NCBI RefSeq assembly: GCF_009729855.1
Contig: NZ_WODA01000025.1
Span: 1-64,000 of the forward strand
DNA length: 64,000 bases
From: Agromyces luteolus
GTDB lineage: Bacteria; Actinomycetota; Actinomycetes; Actinomycetales; Microbacteriaceae
Reading direction: 5' to 3'
Part shown: in pieces, positions 19,899 to 28,109 of the stretch
How positions within the stretch are numbered: position 1 is the first letter of the stretch
Layout: the number at the start of each line of letters is the position of its first letter
The notes under the pieces: model-generated
Databases searched by the model: none
The model's input: only the letters and a program-made list of their open reading frames with translations
Told to the model about the DNA's origin: nothing
Program-made: the position numbers and the translations under genes

Positions 19899-20926
19899 GC
19901 CGCGCCTCCCGTGCGGTGCGCCGCGGCCACCGTCGCGAGCCGCGCCCGCACGGCGTCGCGCAGCGATGCGGGTGCGAGCACGCGAACCTCGGGTCCGTAC
20001 GAGGCGAGCTCGTCGGCGAAGACGACCTCGTCGGTGTAGTGCAGGCGGATGACGCCGGCGTCGTCGTCGGCCTGCACGGCGCGCTTGCCCAGCCGCACCT
20101 CCGCGTCGGACCCGGCGCTCACGACGAGATCGGCCGTGTTCGCGAGCCGGAGCGCCTGGAGGTCGGCGAGCACGCGGTCCTGCACGTCCGAGGGCGGTGC
20201 GTCGAACGGGGCACCGGCCAGCGCCTTCACGTCGCCCACGATTCGGGAGAGGAGGAACGTTCGCGGTCCCGCCGCGTCGACGTCGCGCCCGTGCAGGTGC
20301 CAGCGGCCCTCGTGGAGGACCACCGCGTACGGCTCGACCGTGCGCAGGCGCGGCGCCTGCTCGCCCGGCTTGAGGTAGTGGAACCGGACCCGCTGCCGCT
20401 TGTCGAGCGCCTGGCGGAGCGGTTCGAACGCGGCATCCCGCACCCGGAGCCGCGGCGCGTAGCCGATCACCGGCTCGCGCGGCTCGATGCCGAGCGACCG
20501 GAGCTTCGTGAGCGCGCGCTGCGAGTCGGACGAGAGCGAGGCCTCGCGCCACACCTCGGCCGCGAGGCCGAGGAGCGCGAGCTCGTCGGGCGTGAACCGC
20601 ACGTCGACGGGAAGGTCGTACTCGCCCTTCGGGATGCGGTACCGGAGCGCCTGGTTGTCGCCCGGCCGGTCCGGGGATTCGACCGTCTCGAGCGGGATGC
20701 CGAGGTCGCGGATGTCGTCCTTGTCGCGCTCGAACTGCCGCTCGAGGTTGGCGTTGCCGCCGCGCGGGTCGTACCGCTCGGCGTAGCCGCGGACGGTCGA
20801 GAGGATGTCGGACTTCAGCAGTCCGGCCTCGGTCGCGAGCAGTGCGAGGACGAGGCTGAACAGCCGGTCCTCGACCGGGATCCGAGACTCCCCCGCGGGC
20901 TTGGATGACGCCACGTCAGCGATCAT
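19895..20926 (-). CDS. pafB: WYL-domain regulator PafB
   Basis: PafB, 343 residues, pairs with PafC and, by analogy with mycobacteria, activates recombination and repair promoters carrying RecA-NDp-type elements. It has an N-terminal helix-turn-helix (VEDRLFSLVLALL onward), a WYL-like beta-barrel with GRWHLHGRDVDA where WYL proteins have WYLxAxD, and a WCX tail. The tryptophan-leucine change from WYL to WHL matches many PafB proteins. The ATG at 20926 lacks a Shine-Dalgarno. It is followed at once by pafC. Confidence 0.93.
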   Translation of the reverse strand: MIADVASSKPAGESRIPVEDRLFSLVLALLATEAGLLKSDILSTVRGYAERYDPRGGNANLERQFERDKDDIRDLGIPLETVESPDRPGDNQALRYRIPKGEYDLPVDVRFTPDELALLGLAAEVWREASLSSDSQRALTKLRSLGIEPREPVIGYAPRLRVRDAAFEPLRQALDKRQRVRFHYLKPGEQAPRLRTVEPYAVVLHEGRWHLHGRDVDAAGPRTFLLSRIVGDVKALAGAPFDAPPSDVQDRVLADLQALRLANTADLVVSAGSDAEVRLGKRAVQADDDAGVIRLHYTDEVVFADELASYGPEVRVLAPASLRDAVRARLATVAAAHRTGGAA

Positions 20927-20963
20927 ACTGAAGCGCCCGGGGCGGCATGGCGGCCGCCCCGCC

Positions 20964-21908
20964 TCACACGACGCCGAGGATGTCGATCACGAAGAAGAGC
21001 GTCGATCCGGCCGGGATGCCGGCCTGCTCGGCATCGCCGTAGCCGTCCTCCGGAGCGATCACGACGCCGACCTGCGAGCCGACCTGCTGGCCGATGAGGG
21101 CCTCGGCGAAGCCCGGGATCACCTGCGAGCCGGAGCCCTCGCTCACGATGAACGATGCGGGCGCGCCGCTCTCCCAGCTCGAGTCGAACACGGTGTTGTC
21201 GTCCCAGAGCACGCCCGTGTAGTGCACGACGACCCGGTCGCCGTCCTCGACCGTCTCGCCGGAGCCCTGCTTCAGGACCTCGACCTCGGTCGTCTCGAAC
21301 GGCTCGCGGTCGGGCACCGTGATGCCGGGGCGCCCGTCGGGCGCGGTGACGACGGCCGGGAAGCCGTCGCGCGTGATGCGCGGGGAGCCGTTCGCCTTCG
21401 GGAGGAACGCCTCCTGCACGTCGAAGACCACGACGAGGCTGTCGTCGGCGCCGATGCCGAGCCCGGCGTTGCCCGCATCGCCGAAGCCGTCCTCCGGCGG
21501 GATGACGACCACGACGCGCGAACCCTCACGCGCACAGCTCAGCCCGGTGCGGAGACCGGTCAGGGTGTTCGCCCCGAGCACGACCGGGAGCGGGTCCTGG
21601 TCGCCGAAGCCCTGCGGCTCCTGGATCTCCTCGCCCGTCGTCCCGTTGTAGACGGCGAGCCCCACGAGCGCCTGCTGGCCGTCGACGAGGTAGTCGCCCT
21701 CGCCCTCGACGAGCTCGGTGCACTGCGTGGCGTCGGGCACGAGCGGAGTCGGGAAGTCGACGCGCGGCGTCTCGCCGAAGTCGCCGCGGACCTCGACGAG
21801 GTCGGACGAGGCGCCGGGCTCCGCCTGCGGCTCGGGCGCCGAGGCGCAGCCCGTCAGGGCGAGGGCGACGGCGGTCGCGGTGGCGGTGAGTGCGAGCGGG
21901 AGGCGCAC
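20964..21908 (-). CDS. tandem-FKBP peptidyl-prolyl isomerase lipoprotein
   Basis: A 314-residue exported lipoprotein. The signal peptide ends in a lipobox, LTGC, near residue 19-22. Two FKBP domains follow. The first (about 75-165) is diverged. The second (about 220-314) is canonical, with VVVHYTGVLWDDNTVFDSSW, VIPGFAEALIG and PEDGYG. It should catalyse proline isomerisation on proteins outside the membrane. The GTG at 21908 has GAGGA close upstream; the frame also opens farther upstream but without a signal-peptide shape. It lies just before pafB, as in relatives. Confidence 0.92.
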   Translation of the reverse strand: MRLPLALTATATAVALALTGCASAPEPQAEPGASSDLVEVRGDFGETPRVDFPTPLVPDATQCTELVEGEGDYLVDGQQALVGLAVYNGTTGEEIQEPQGFGDQDPLPVVLGANTLTGLRTGLSCAREGSRVVVVIPPEDGFGDAGNAGLGIGADDSLVVVFDVQEAFLPKANGSPRITRDGFPAVVTAPDGRPGITVPDREPFETTEVEVLKQGSGETVEDGDRVVVHYTGVLWDDNTVFDSSWESGAPASFIVSEGSGSQVIPGFAEALIGQQVGSQVGVVIAPEDGYGDAEQAGIPAGSTLFFVIDILGVV

Positions 21909-21948
21909 GGATCCTCGTTTCGTCTCGGGTGGAACGGGCGCAGACAGC

Positions 21949-22965
21949 CTAGTCGGCGTCGGCGGGGTCGGTGGTGGGCTCGGCGCCGCCGTCGCCGCGC
22001 GAACTCCGAGCAGCGGCATCCGCTGCCCTGGCGCGCTTGCGGAGGACCTTGTCGCTGACGTTGCGTTCGCCGAGCGCGCCGGGCGTCCACGCCTCGACGT
22101 CCTCGTCGCTGAACTCGGTCTTCGACGGGCGGCGCTTGAGTTCGGGGAGGATCGTGTCGGGCGCGAGCCGGCGGGCCGTGAGCAGGAAGCCCGTGTGCGC
22201 GATCATGCGGTGGTCGGGCCGGACCGCGAGGCCCTGCACGTGCCATCCGCGCACCATCGTCTCGTTCGCCACGGGCTCGGTGTACCAGCCGGTCGCGCGG
22301 ATCGCCTCCGCGACGCGGGAGAGCTGCGTCACGGTCGCGACGTAGCAGAGCAGCACGCCGCCGGGCTTCAGCGCCGTCGAGACGACGTCGATGCACTCCC
22401 ACGGGGCGAGCATGTCGAGCACGACGCGGTCGACGGATGCCGGCTCGGCCTGCTCCGGGAGCGCATCGGCGAGGTCGCCGAGCGTGATCGACCAGTTCGC
22501 CGGGTCGTCGCCGTGGAAGGTCGCGACGTTGCCGCGGGCGACGTCGGCGAACTCCTCGCGCCGCTCGAACGACATGAGGCGGCCGGCCGGGCCGATCGCG
22601 CGGAGCAGCCAGAGCGAGAGCGCGCCCGAGCCCACGCCCGCCTCGACGACGGTCGCGCCGGGGAAGACGTCGGCCTGCGCGAGGATCTGCACCGCGTCCT
22701 TCGGGTACACGATCGCCGCGCCGCGCGGCATCGACATCACGAAGTCGCCGAGCAGCGGGCGGAGCGCCAGGTACTCGACGCCGACCGCGTTCGCGACGAC
22801 CGAGCCGTCGGGCAGGCCGATGATCTCGTCGTGCCCGATCGCTCCCTTGTGGGAGTGGAAGACCTTGCCCGGTTCGAGCGTGATGGTGTGCATCCGCCCC
22901 TTCGGGCCCGTGAGCTGGACGCGGTCGCCGACGCGGAACGGCCCGCTCGCCTCGCCGCGGCTCAC
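21949..22965 (-). CDS. trmI: tRNA (adenine-58-N1)-methyltransferase TrmI
   Basis: TrmI methylates N1 of A58 in the T-loop of tRNAs. The 338 residues have a small N-terminal beta domain and a Rossmann domain with the S-adenosylmethionine motif VVEAGVGSGALS (106-117), then DRVVLDMLAPWE. The C-terminus is a basic, low-complexity tail of about 50 residues absent from shorter relatives. The GTG overlaps the stop of the HAD gene by 4 nt. In many actinobacteria this gene borders the Pup-proteasome locus; here the FKBP gene follows directly. Confidence 0.94.
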   Translation of the reverse strand: MSRGEASGPFRVGDRVQLTGPKGRMHTITLEPGKVFHSHKGAIGHDEIIGLPDGSVVANAVGVEYLALRPLLGDFVMSMPRGAAIVYPKDAVQILAQADVFPGATVVEAGVGSGALSLWLLRAIGPAGRLMSFERREEFADVARGNVATFHGDDPANWSITLGDLADALPEQAEPASVDRVVLDMLAPWECIDVVSTALKPGGVLLCYVATVTQLSRVAEAIRATGWYTEPVANETMVRGWHVQGLAVRPDHRMIAHTGFLLTARRLAPDTILPELKRRPSKTEFSDEDVEAWTPGALGERNVSDKVLRKRARAADAAARSSRGDGGAEPTTDPADAD

Positions 22966-23636
22966 GCGCTCGCCCACTTGGTCGTCGCGACCTCGACGAG
23001 GTCGTCGAGCGTGCGGCCGTCGAGGCTCTCCCAGACGACGTCGGACGGCGCCTCGTCGAGCGAGAGCATATGCGGGACGCCGATCACCACGGCGCCGGCC
23101 GCGGTCGCCGACGCGAGACCGGTCGGCGAGTCCTCGATCGCGACGCAGTCGGCGATGTCGACGCCGAGGCGGCCGGCGGCGGCGAGGTAGGGCTCGGGGT
23201 GCGGCTTCGGGGCGGCGACCTCGTCGCCGGTGACGAGCTCGTCGAACGCGGCGAACGGGATGGCGCCGACGACGTCCTCGGCCATCGACCGGATCGACAT
23301 CGTCACGAGCGCGGTGGGCACGCCCGCGTCGCGGAGCTGCTTCAGGAGCGCCTGCGCCCCGGGCTGCCACGGCACGCCGTGCTGGGCGAGCTGCTCGCGC
23401 ACGCGCTCGGTGAGCCGCTCGACGATCGCGTCGGCGGGGAGCTCGACGCCGGCGCGGCGGAACACCTCCGCGGCGTCCCAGAGACCCATGCCGACCATCT
23501 GCAGCGCATCGTCGTGGGTCCAGGTCCGGCCGAACTCTTCGACGAGCTCGATCTCGGCCCGCATCCAGTACGGCTCGGTATCGACGAGGGTGCCGTCCAT
23601 GTCCCAGAGGACGGCGGCGGGAAGGCGCTTGGTCAC
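22962..23636 (-). CDS. HAD-superfamily phosphatase (phosphoglycolate/beta-phosphoglucomutase-like)
   Basis: A HAD hydrolase of 224 residues with motif I DMDGTLVD (Asp12, Asp14), motif II in ALVTMS, motif III lysine in KPHPEPY and motif IV IEDSPTG. The cap is helical (subclass C1). The substrate, probably a sugar phosphate, cannot be assigned. I chose the GTG at 23636 because a TAGAAT -10 hexamer lies 8 nt upstream, implying a leaderless mRNA; GTG at 23657 would lie within or before that promoter. It starts the leftward HAD-trmI unit. Confidence 0.88.
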   Translation of the reverse strand: MTKRLPAAVLWDMDGTLVDTEPYWMRAEIELVEEFGRTWTHDDALQMVGMGLWDAAEVFRRAGVELPADAIVERLTERVREQLAQHGVPWQPGAQALLKQLRDAGVPTALVTMSIRSMAEDVVGAIPFAAFDELVTGDEVAAPKPHPEPYLAAAGRLGVDIADCVAIEDSPTGLASATAAGAVVIGVPHMLSLDEAPSDVVWESLDGRTLDDLVEVATTKWASA

Positions 23637-23644
23637 AACGGGCG

Positions 23645-23650
23645 ATTCTA
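23645..23650 (-). promoter_or_regulatory. leaderless-type -10 element
   Basis: TAGAAT on the minus strand ends 8 nt before the GTG at 23636. A possible plus-strand -10 (TATTGT, 23662-23667) for the divergent PAC2 gene lies beside it. Confidence 0.55.
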
Positions 23651-23713
23651 TCGGCACGGCCTATTGTTGAGATGGGTCCGGAGGTTCCGGGCCCGGGAAG
23701 CGGGGCGGACCGA

Positions 23714-24622
23714 GTGCATCAGCCGACCGGGTTCGAGGGCGGACGACTCCTCGTCGTGGCATTCGAGGGATGGAACGACGCCGGTGAGGCGGCCACCGGA
23801 GCCGCCCGGCTCCTGGCGGAACGGCTGGGGCTCGTCGAGATCGCCGCCGTGGATCCCGAGCTCTACTTCGACTACCAGTTCACGCGGCCGACGATCGAGT
23901 CCGCGCCCGACGGCACGCGACGCCTCAGCTGGCCCGGCGCCGCGATCCTCGGCCCGAGCGGCGAACCGCGTCCCGACGACGACGAGGTCGTCACCGGCCC
24001 CGGCGCCGACCGGCTGCACGTGCTCCTCGGCGCGGAACCCGCGCGCACCTGGAAGGGCTTCGCCGCCGAGCTCATCGACGCGGCGCTCACCGCCGACATC
24101 GAGGGCATCGTGCTCCTCGGCGCGATGCTCGCCGACGCCCCCCACACCCGGCCCCTCTCCGTCTTCGCGTCGAGCGAGAACCCCGAGGTCCGTGCCGCGC
24201 TCGGCGTCGACCGCTCGTCCTACGAAGGGCCGGTCGGCATCCTCAGCGTCATCGCCGACCAGGCCGAGCGGGTCGGCATCCCCACGGTGTCGCTCTGGGC
24301 GTCGGTGCCGCACTACGTGCACAACGCGCCCTCGCCGAAGGCCGTGCTCGCGCTGCTCGGCAAGGTCGAGGAGCTCACCGGCCTCAGCATCCCCCGCGGC
24401 TCGCTCGAGGACGAGGCGAAGGCCTGGGAGTCGAGCGTCGACGCGCTCGCCGCCGACGACGAGGAGATGGCCGGGTACATCACCCAGCTGGAGCAGGCCC
24501 GCGACGCGGTCGACGCGCCCGAGGCATCCGGCGAGGCCATCGCCCAGGAGTTCGAGCGCTACCTGCGCCGGCGCGGGGACCAGCCCGGCGGGGGCCCCTG
24601 GCGTCCGCGCGACGGCGGCTGA
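23714..24622 (+). CDS. PAC2-family protein
   Basis: This 302-residue protein belongs to the PAC2 family (proteasome assembly chaperone-like), which is widespread in actinobacteria and of unclear function. The N-terminal LVVAFEGWNDAGEAAT and GxMLADxPHxRP segments are family hallmarks. The C-terminus is acidic, then Arg/Gly/Pro-rich. I chose the GTG at 23714 with GGGGCGGA upstream. An ATG at 23672 is possible but would lie only 4 nt from a TATTGT -10 candidate. Divergent from the HAD gene. Confidence 0.85.
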   Translation: MHQPTGFEGGRLLVVAFEGWNDAGEAATGAARLLAERLGLVEIAAVDPELYFDYQFTRPTIESAPDGTRRLSWPGAAILGPSGEPRPDDDEVVTGPGADRLHVLLGAEPARTWKGFAAELIDAALTADIEGIVLLGAMLADAPHTRPLSVFASSENPEVRAALGVDRSSYEGPVGILSVIADQAERVGIPTVSLWASVPHYVHNAPSPKAVLALLGKVEELTGLSIPRGSLEDEAKAWESSVDALAADDEEMAGYITQLEQARDAVDAPEASGEAIAQEFERYLRRRGDQPGGGPWRPRDGG

Positions 24623-24665
24623 CGAGGCATCCGCCCGACCGATCGCGGGCTCGACCGCCCGCCGA

Positions 24666-25487
24666 TCAGAACGGCTCGAGGACGCCCGCGCCGAGCAGCA
24701 CGAACACGGTCGTGCCGAGCGCGATGCGGTAGATCACGAACGGCAGGAAGCTGTGCCGTGAGATCCACCTCATGAAGAAGGCGATCACGAGGATCGCGAC
24801 CACGAAGGCCACGACGGTCGCCGCGGCGGTCTCGAGCGGACCGTAGACCGCCGGCTCGCCCCAGCTCTTGAAGAGCTGGTAGAAGCCCGAGCCGAACACC
24901 GCCGGGATCGCGAGGAGGAACGCGTACCGCGCGGCGGCGGCGCGCTCGTAGCCGAGCAGCAGTCCCATGGTGATCGTGCCGCCCGAGCGCGAGACGCCCG
25001 GGATGAGCGCGAGCGACTGCGCGAGCCCGAAGTAGACGCCGTGAGGGTAGGTCAGGTCCTCGAGCTTGCGGCGCTTCGCGCCCGCCCAGTCGGCGAGGCC
25101 GAGCACGATGCCGAACACGATGAGCATCGTCGCGACGACGTAGAGCGAGCGGAAGACCGTCTCGATCTGGTCCTGGAAGAGCAGCCCGAGCACGACGATC
25201 GGGATCGAGCCGAGGATGATGAGCCACCCCATGCGCGCGTCGGGGTCGTTCCGCGGCACGCGGCCGAACAGGGCGCCGAACCACTGGCGGATGATCCGCA
25301 CGATGTCGCGCCAGAAGAAGACGACGACCGCGGCCTCGGTGCCGAGCTGCGTGATCGCGGTGAACGCCGCACCCGGGTCCGCCGCGTTGGGCAGGAACTC
25401 CCCGAGGATGCGCAGGTGCGCGCTCGAGGAGATCGGCAGGAACTCGGTGAGTCCCTGCACCAGGCCGAGGATCAGGGCTTCGAACAA
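24666..25487 (-). CDS. uppP: undecaprenyl-diphosphatase UppP
   Basis: UppP (BacA) removes one phosphate from undecaprenyl diphosphate, regenerating the lipid carrier for peptidoglycan and other envelope polymers. The 273-residue protein has about eight membrane helices and the two conserved motifs: [13 protein letters not shown] (about 13-25) with the catalytic glutamate, and PGVSRSGGT near 180. The start is TTG at 25487, preceded by GGAAGG about 8 nt away. It follows the M20 peptidase gene by 70 bp on the same strand. Overproduction gives bacitracin tolerance in other bacteria. Confidence 0.95.
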   Translation of the reverse strand: MFEALILGLVQGLTEFLPISSSAHLRILGEFLPNAADPGAAFTAITQLGTEAAVVVFFWRDIVRIIRQWFGALFGRVPRNDPDARMGWLIILGSIPIVVLGLLFQDQIETVFRSLYVVATMLIVFGIVLGLADWAGAKRRKLEDLTYPHGVYFGLAQSLALIPGVSRSGGTITMGLLLGYERAAAARYAFLLAIPAVFGSGFYQLFKSWGEPAVYGPLETAAATVVAFVVAILVIAFFMRWISRHSFLPFVIYRIALGTTVFVLLGAGVLEPF

Positions 25488-25557
25488 GTGGGCATCGCCT
25501 TCCGCCCCTCGACGCGAAGGGCACGGGACCGTCGTGGTCGGGAACGAATGGGCGCGA

Positions 25558-26910
25558 TCAGTACGCCAGGAGCAGGTCCCTCAGGACCCGCCTACCGAAG
25601 ACTAGTGCGTCGAGCGGCACGCGCTCGTCCACGCCGTGGAACATCGCAGGGAAGTCGAGGCCGTCGGGCAGCCGGAGCGGCGCGAAGCCGTACCCGTCGA
25701 TGCCGAGGCGCGACAGCGACTTGTTGTCGGTGCCGCCGCTCAGCAGGTACGGGAACACCGTCGCCTCGGGATCGTGCTCGTGCAGGGCGGTCGTGACGGC
25801 GTCCACGAGCGGCCCGCGGGTCGGCGCCTCGAGGCCGACGTCCTGGTGCACGATCTGGATCTCGATGTCGGGGCCGATCAGCTCGGCGACCTCGGCGAGG
25901 ACCGCGTCCTCCTCCCCCGGCAGCGTGCGGATGTCGACGAGCGCCTCCGCACGGTCGGGGATGACGTTGTGCTTGTAGCCCGCCTGCAGCAGCGTCGGGT
26001 TCGACGTCGTGCGGAGGGTCGCGGTGATGAACCCCGACGCCGATCCGGTCGCGAGGGCCAGCTCGTCGGGCGAGACCTGCTCCGGGTCGACGCCGAGGGC
26101 GCCGGCGATCGCCGCGAGCAGTTCGCGCGTCGTCCCCGTCAGCCGGATCGGCCACTCGCGCCGGCCGATCCGCGCGATCGCCTCGGCGAGCTTCGTGACG
26201 GCGTTGTCGCGGACGAGCCGAGAGCCGTGCGCGGCCGTGCCGTGCGCGACGAGCCGCACCCAGATCAGCGACTTCTCCCCCGTCTGGAGCAGGTAGGCGC
26301 GCTGCCCGCCGACGGTGATCGAGTACCCGCCGACCTCGCTGATCGCCTCGGTCGCGCCGGCGAAGAGCTCGGGGTGCTGGTCGACGAGCCAGCTCGCGCC
26401 GTAGAGACCGCCGGCCTCCTCGTCGGCGAAGAAGCCGAGGACCAGCTCGCGCTCCGGAAGGCGCCCGTCGGCGAGGATGTCGCCGACGGCCGTGAGGATC
26501 ATGGCGTCCATGTCCTTCATGTCCACCGCGCCGCGGCCCCACAGCATGCCGTCGCGGATCTCGCCGGCGAACGGGTCGACGCTCCAGTTCCGGGGATCGG
26601 CCGGCACGACGTCGAGGTGGCCGTGGAGCACCAGCGCGGGCTTGTCGGGGTTCGCACCCGGGACGCGGGCGACGACGTTCGCACGGCGCGGGGCCGACTC
26701 GTGCATCACCGGGTCGAGTCCCATCGCGCGCAGGCGCGCCTCGACGTACTCGGCGGCCTCGCGCTCGCCGTTCGAGCGGCCCTCGCCGTGGTTCGTCGTG
26801 TCGAACCGGATGAGATCGCGCGCGATGATCGCGGTCTCGTCGAGTTCGGGCGCGGGCTCGCGCCCGGGCGCGGGCACGGGCTCGGGGGTCGTCGGGAGCG
26901 TCTCGGCCAT
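25558..26910 (-). CDS. M20-family metallopeptidase
   Basis: A dizinc M20 peptidase or acylase of about 450 residues, cytoplasmic. LHGHLDVVP and DMKD hold the first metal ligands and the base is in ADEEAGG. The dimerisation insert lies around 190-320. The C-terminal metal histidine is in FHGVDERV. It is close to dipeptidase and succinyl-diaminopimelate desuccinylase-like members; the exact substrate is unknown. The ATG at 26910 has TAGCGT 7 nt upstream, and a GTG lies at 26919. It may share a transcript with uppP. Confidence 0.92.
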   Translation of the reverse strand: MAETLPTTPEPVPAPGREPAPELDETAIIARDLIRFDTTNHGEGRSNGEREAAEYVEARLRAMGLDPVMHESAPRRANVVARVPGANPDKPALVLHGHLDVVPADPRNWSVDPFAGEIRDGMLWGRGAVDMKDMDAMILTAVGDILADGRLPERELVLGFFADEEAGGLYGASWLVDQHPELFAGATEAISEVGGYSITVGGQRAYLLQTGEKSLIWVRLVAHGTAAHGSRLVRDNAVTKLAEAIARIGRREWPIRLTGTTRELLAAIAGALGVDPEQVSPDELALATGSASGFITATLRTTSNPTLLQAGYKHNVIPDRAEALVDIRTLPGEEDAVLAEVAELIGPDIEIQIVHQDVGLEAPTRGPLVDAVTTALHEHDPEATVFPYLLSGGTDNKSLSRLGIDGYGFAPLRLPDGLDFPAMFHGVDERVPLDALVFGRRVLRDLLLAY

Positions 26911-26917
26911 GCGGTCC

Positions 26918-26923
26918 ACGCTA
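26918..26923 (-). promoter_or_regulatory. leaderless-type -10 element
   Basis: TAGCGT on the minus strand, then 7 nt, then the ATG at 26910 of the M20 peptidase gene. Confidence 0.5.
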
Positions 26924-27092
26924 TCGCGAGGGTTCGACGGGTGAGCCGCGACGGATGCCGCGGGACGGCTTCCCGGGCGTGACCGGCGCCGCCGCTCGCC
27001 GACCGGTCCAGGCGGCCTCCGTGTGGTCAGCGGGCCCCGGAAACCGTGCTAGTGTCTTCTACGGCCGCTGAGCGATCGGAGGCCGAGGCAAC

Positions 27093-27177
27093 GCGCGGGT
27101 GGCGGAATTGGCAGACGCGCTAGCTTGAGGTGCTAGTGCCCGGATAGGGCGTGGGGGTTCAAGTCCCCCCTCGCGCA
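27093..27177 (+). tRNA. tRNA-Leu (anticodon GAG)
   Basis: An 85-nt class II tRNA. The acceptor GCGCGGG pairs with CTCGCGC at the 3' end (one G-U). The anticodon arm is 27120-27136 with GAG at 27127-27129. A variable arm follows, and the T-loop is TTCAAGT within a G/C-rich stem. The discriminator base is A and CCA is not encoded. A terminator hairpin follows 9 nt later. Confidence 0.97.
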
Positions 27178-27185
27178 CGCGTTGT

Positions 27186-27219
27186 CGAGAAGGCCGGATC
27201 TTCGGATCCGGCCTTCTCG
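27186..27219 (+). terminator. tRNA-Leu terminator with a UUCG tetraloop
   Basis: A perfect 15-bp stem (27186-27200 with 27205-27219) closed by TTCG, followed by CGTTTAA. UUCG loops are exceptionally stable. It ends tRNA transcription before the SOS cassette. Confidence 0.92.
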
Positions 27220-27318
27220 CGTTTAACGCACGGCCCTGCGGGATGGGTCGGGATCGGCGGGGGCTGACGCGACCCCCGCTCGGGGGTGTGGACGCGTGGC
27301 ATCCGCGACTTGCCTCAT

Positions 27319-27334
27319 TCGAACATGTGTTCGA
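27319..27334. promoter_or_regulatory. LexA (SOS) box of the mutasome operon
   Basis: TCGAACATGTGTTCGA is an exact match to the actinobacterial LexA consensus TCGAAC-N4-GTTCGA. It lies 17 nt before the imuA' start, so bound LexA should block transcription until DNA damage triggers RecA. Confidence 0.93.
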
Positions 27335-27350
27335 ACATTGAGGGGTGACG

Positions 27351-28109
27351 ATGACCGCTCCCCGAGCCGCGACCGACGGCGCGATCGCCCCCGATCCGGC
27401 GCCGGCCGCGCGGCTCGAGCGGGTCGAGGAGCTGCAGGCGCGCATCCGCGGCATGCAGGCCGCGAGGCTCGACACGCGAGCCGTGCCCACGCACCCGGCG
27501 CTCGCGAGCGTGCTGCCGGGCGGAGCGCTCCGCGAGGGTGCGATCGTGCAGGTCGAGGGCTCGATCACACTGCTCATGGCCGCGCTCGCCGGGCCGTCGC
27601 GGAGCGGTCGCTGGGTCGCGGTCGCGGGCATCCCCGAGTTCGGCGTCGAAGCGGCGGCGCGATTCGGCGTCGACCTGGAGCGCCTCGTGCTCGTACCCGA
27701 TCCCGGTCGGCAGTGGCTGACGGTCGCCGCGGCTCTCGCCGACGTGATCCCCGTGGTCGCGGTCCGGCCTGCGGGACGGCTCGCGCCGGCCGAGGCGTCG
27801 CGGTTCGCGGCCCGGCTGCGGCAGCGCGGCGCGCTGCTGCTCGTCGACGGCGACTGGCCGGGCAGCGATGCCCGGCTCGAGCTCGAGCGGAGCGACTGGA
27901 CCGGCCTCGGGCACGGGCACGGGCACCTCGCGGAGCGCGAGGTCGTCGTGCGGGTCACGGGACGCGGGGAGGTCGGCCGGGGGGCCCGGCGGCGCCTGCG
28001 GCTCCCGGCGGGCGACCTCGGGTTCGCCGCGGTCGACGAGACGGGCGCGGCCGCGGCATCCGCACCCGGCATCGTGCACCGGCCCGACTTCGCGGCGAGG
28101 GCCTCGTGA
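27351..28109 (+). CDS. imuA': ImuA'-like mutasome accessory protein
   Basis: The first gene of the SOS mutasome operon encodes a 252-residue RecA-like accessory protein. The fold pattern (GALREGAIVQVEG, VAVAGIPEFGVEAA, ALLLVDGDWPG) matches RecA/SulA-like ImuA' of actinobacteria; a clear Walker A is missing, as in that group. In mycobacteria ImuA' is essential for DnaE2-dependent mutagenesis and binds ImuB. The ATG at 27351 has TTGAGGGG 6 nt upstream; GTG at 27345 is too close to it. Its stop overlaps the imuB start. Confidence 0.85.
   Translation: MTAPRAATDGAIAPDPAPAARLERVEELQARIRGMQAARLDTRAVPTHPALASVLPGGALREGAIVQVEGSITLLMAALAGPSRSGRWVAVAGIPEFGVEAAARFGVDLERLVLVPDPGRQWLTVAAALADVIPVVAVRPAGRLAPAEASRFAARLRQRGALLLVDGDWPGSDARLELERSDWTGLGHGHGHLAEREVVVRVTGRGEVGRGARRRLRLPAGDLGFAAVDETGAAAASAPGIVHRPDFAARAS

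Noticed and set aside
25728-25736. TTGTCGGTG, resembling a PafBC (RecA-NDp) element
   Set aside because: It lies inside the M20 peptidase gene and lacks TAN3T at the proper distance.
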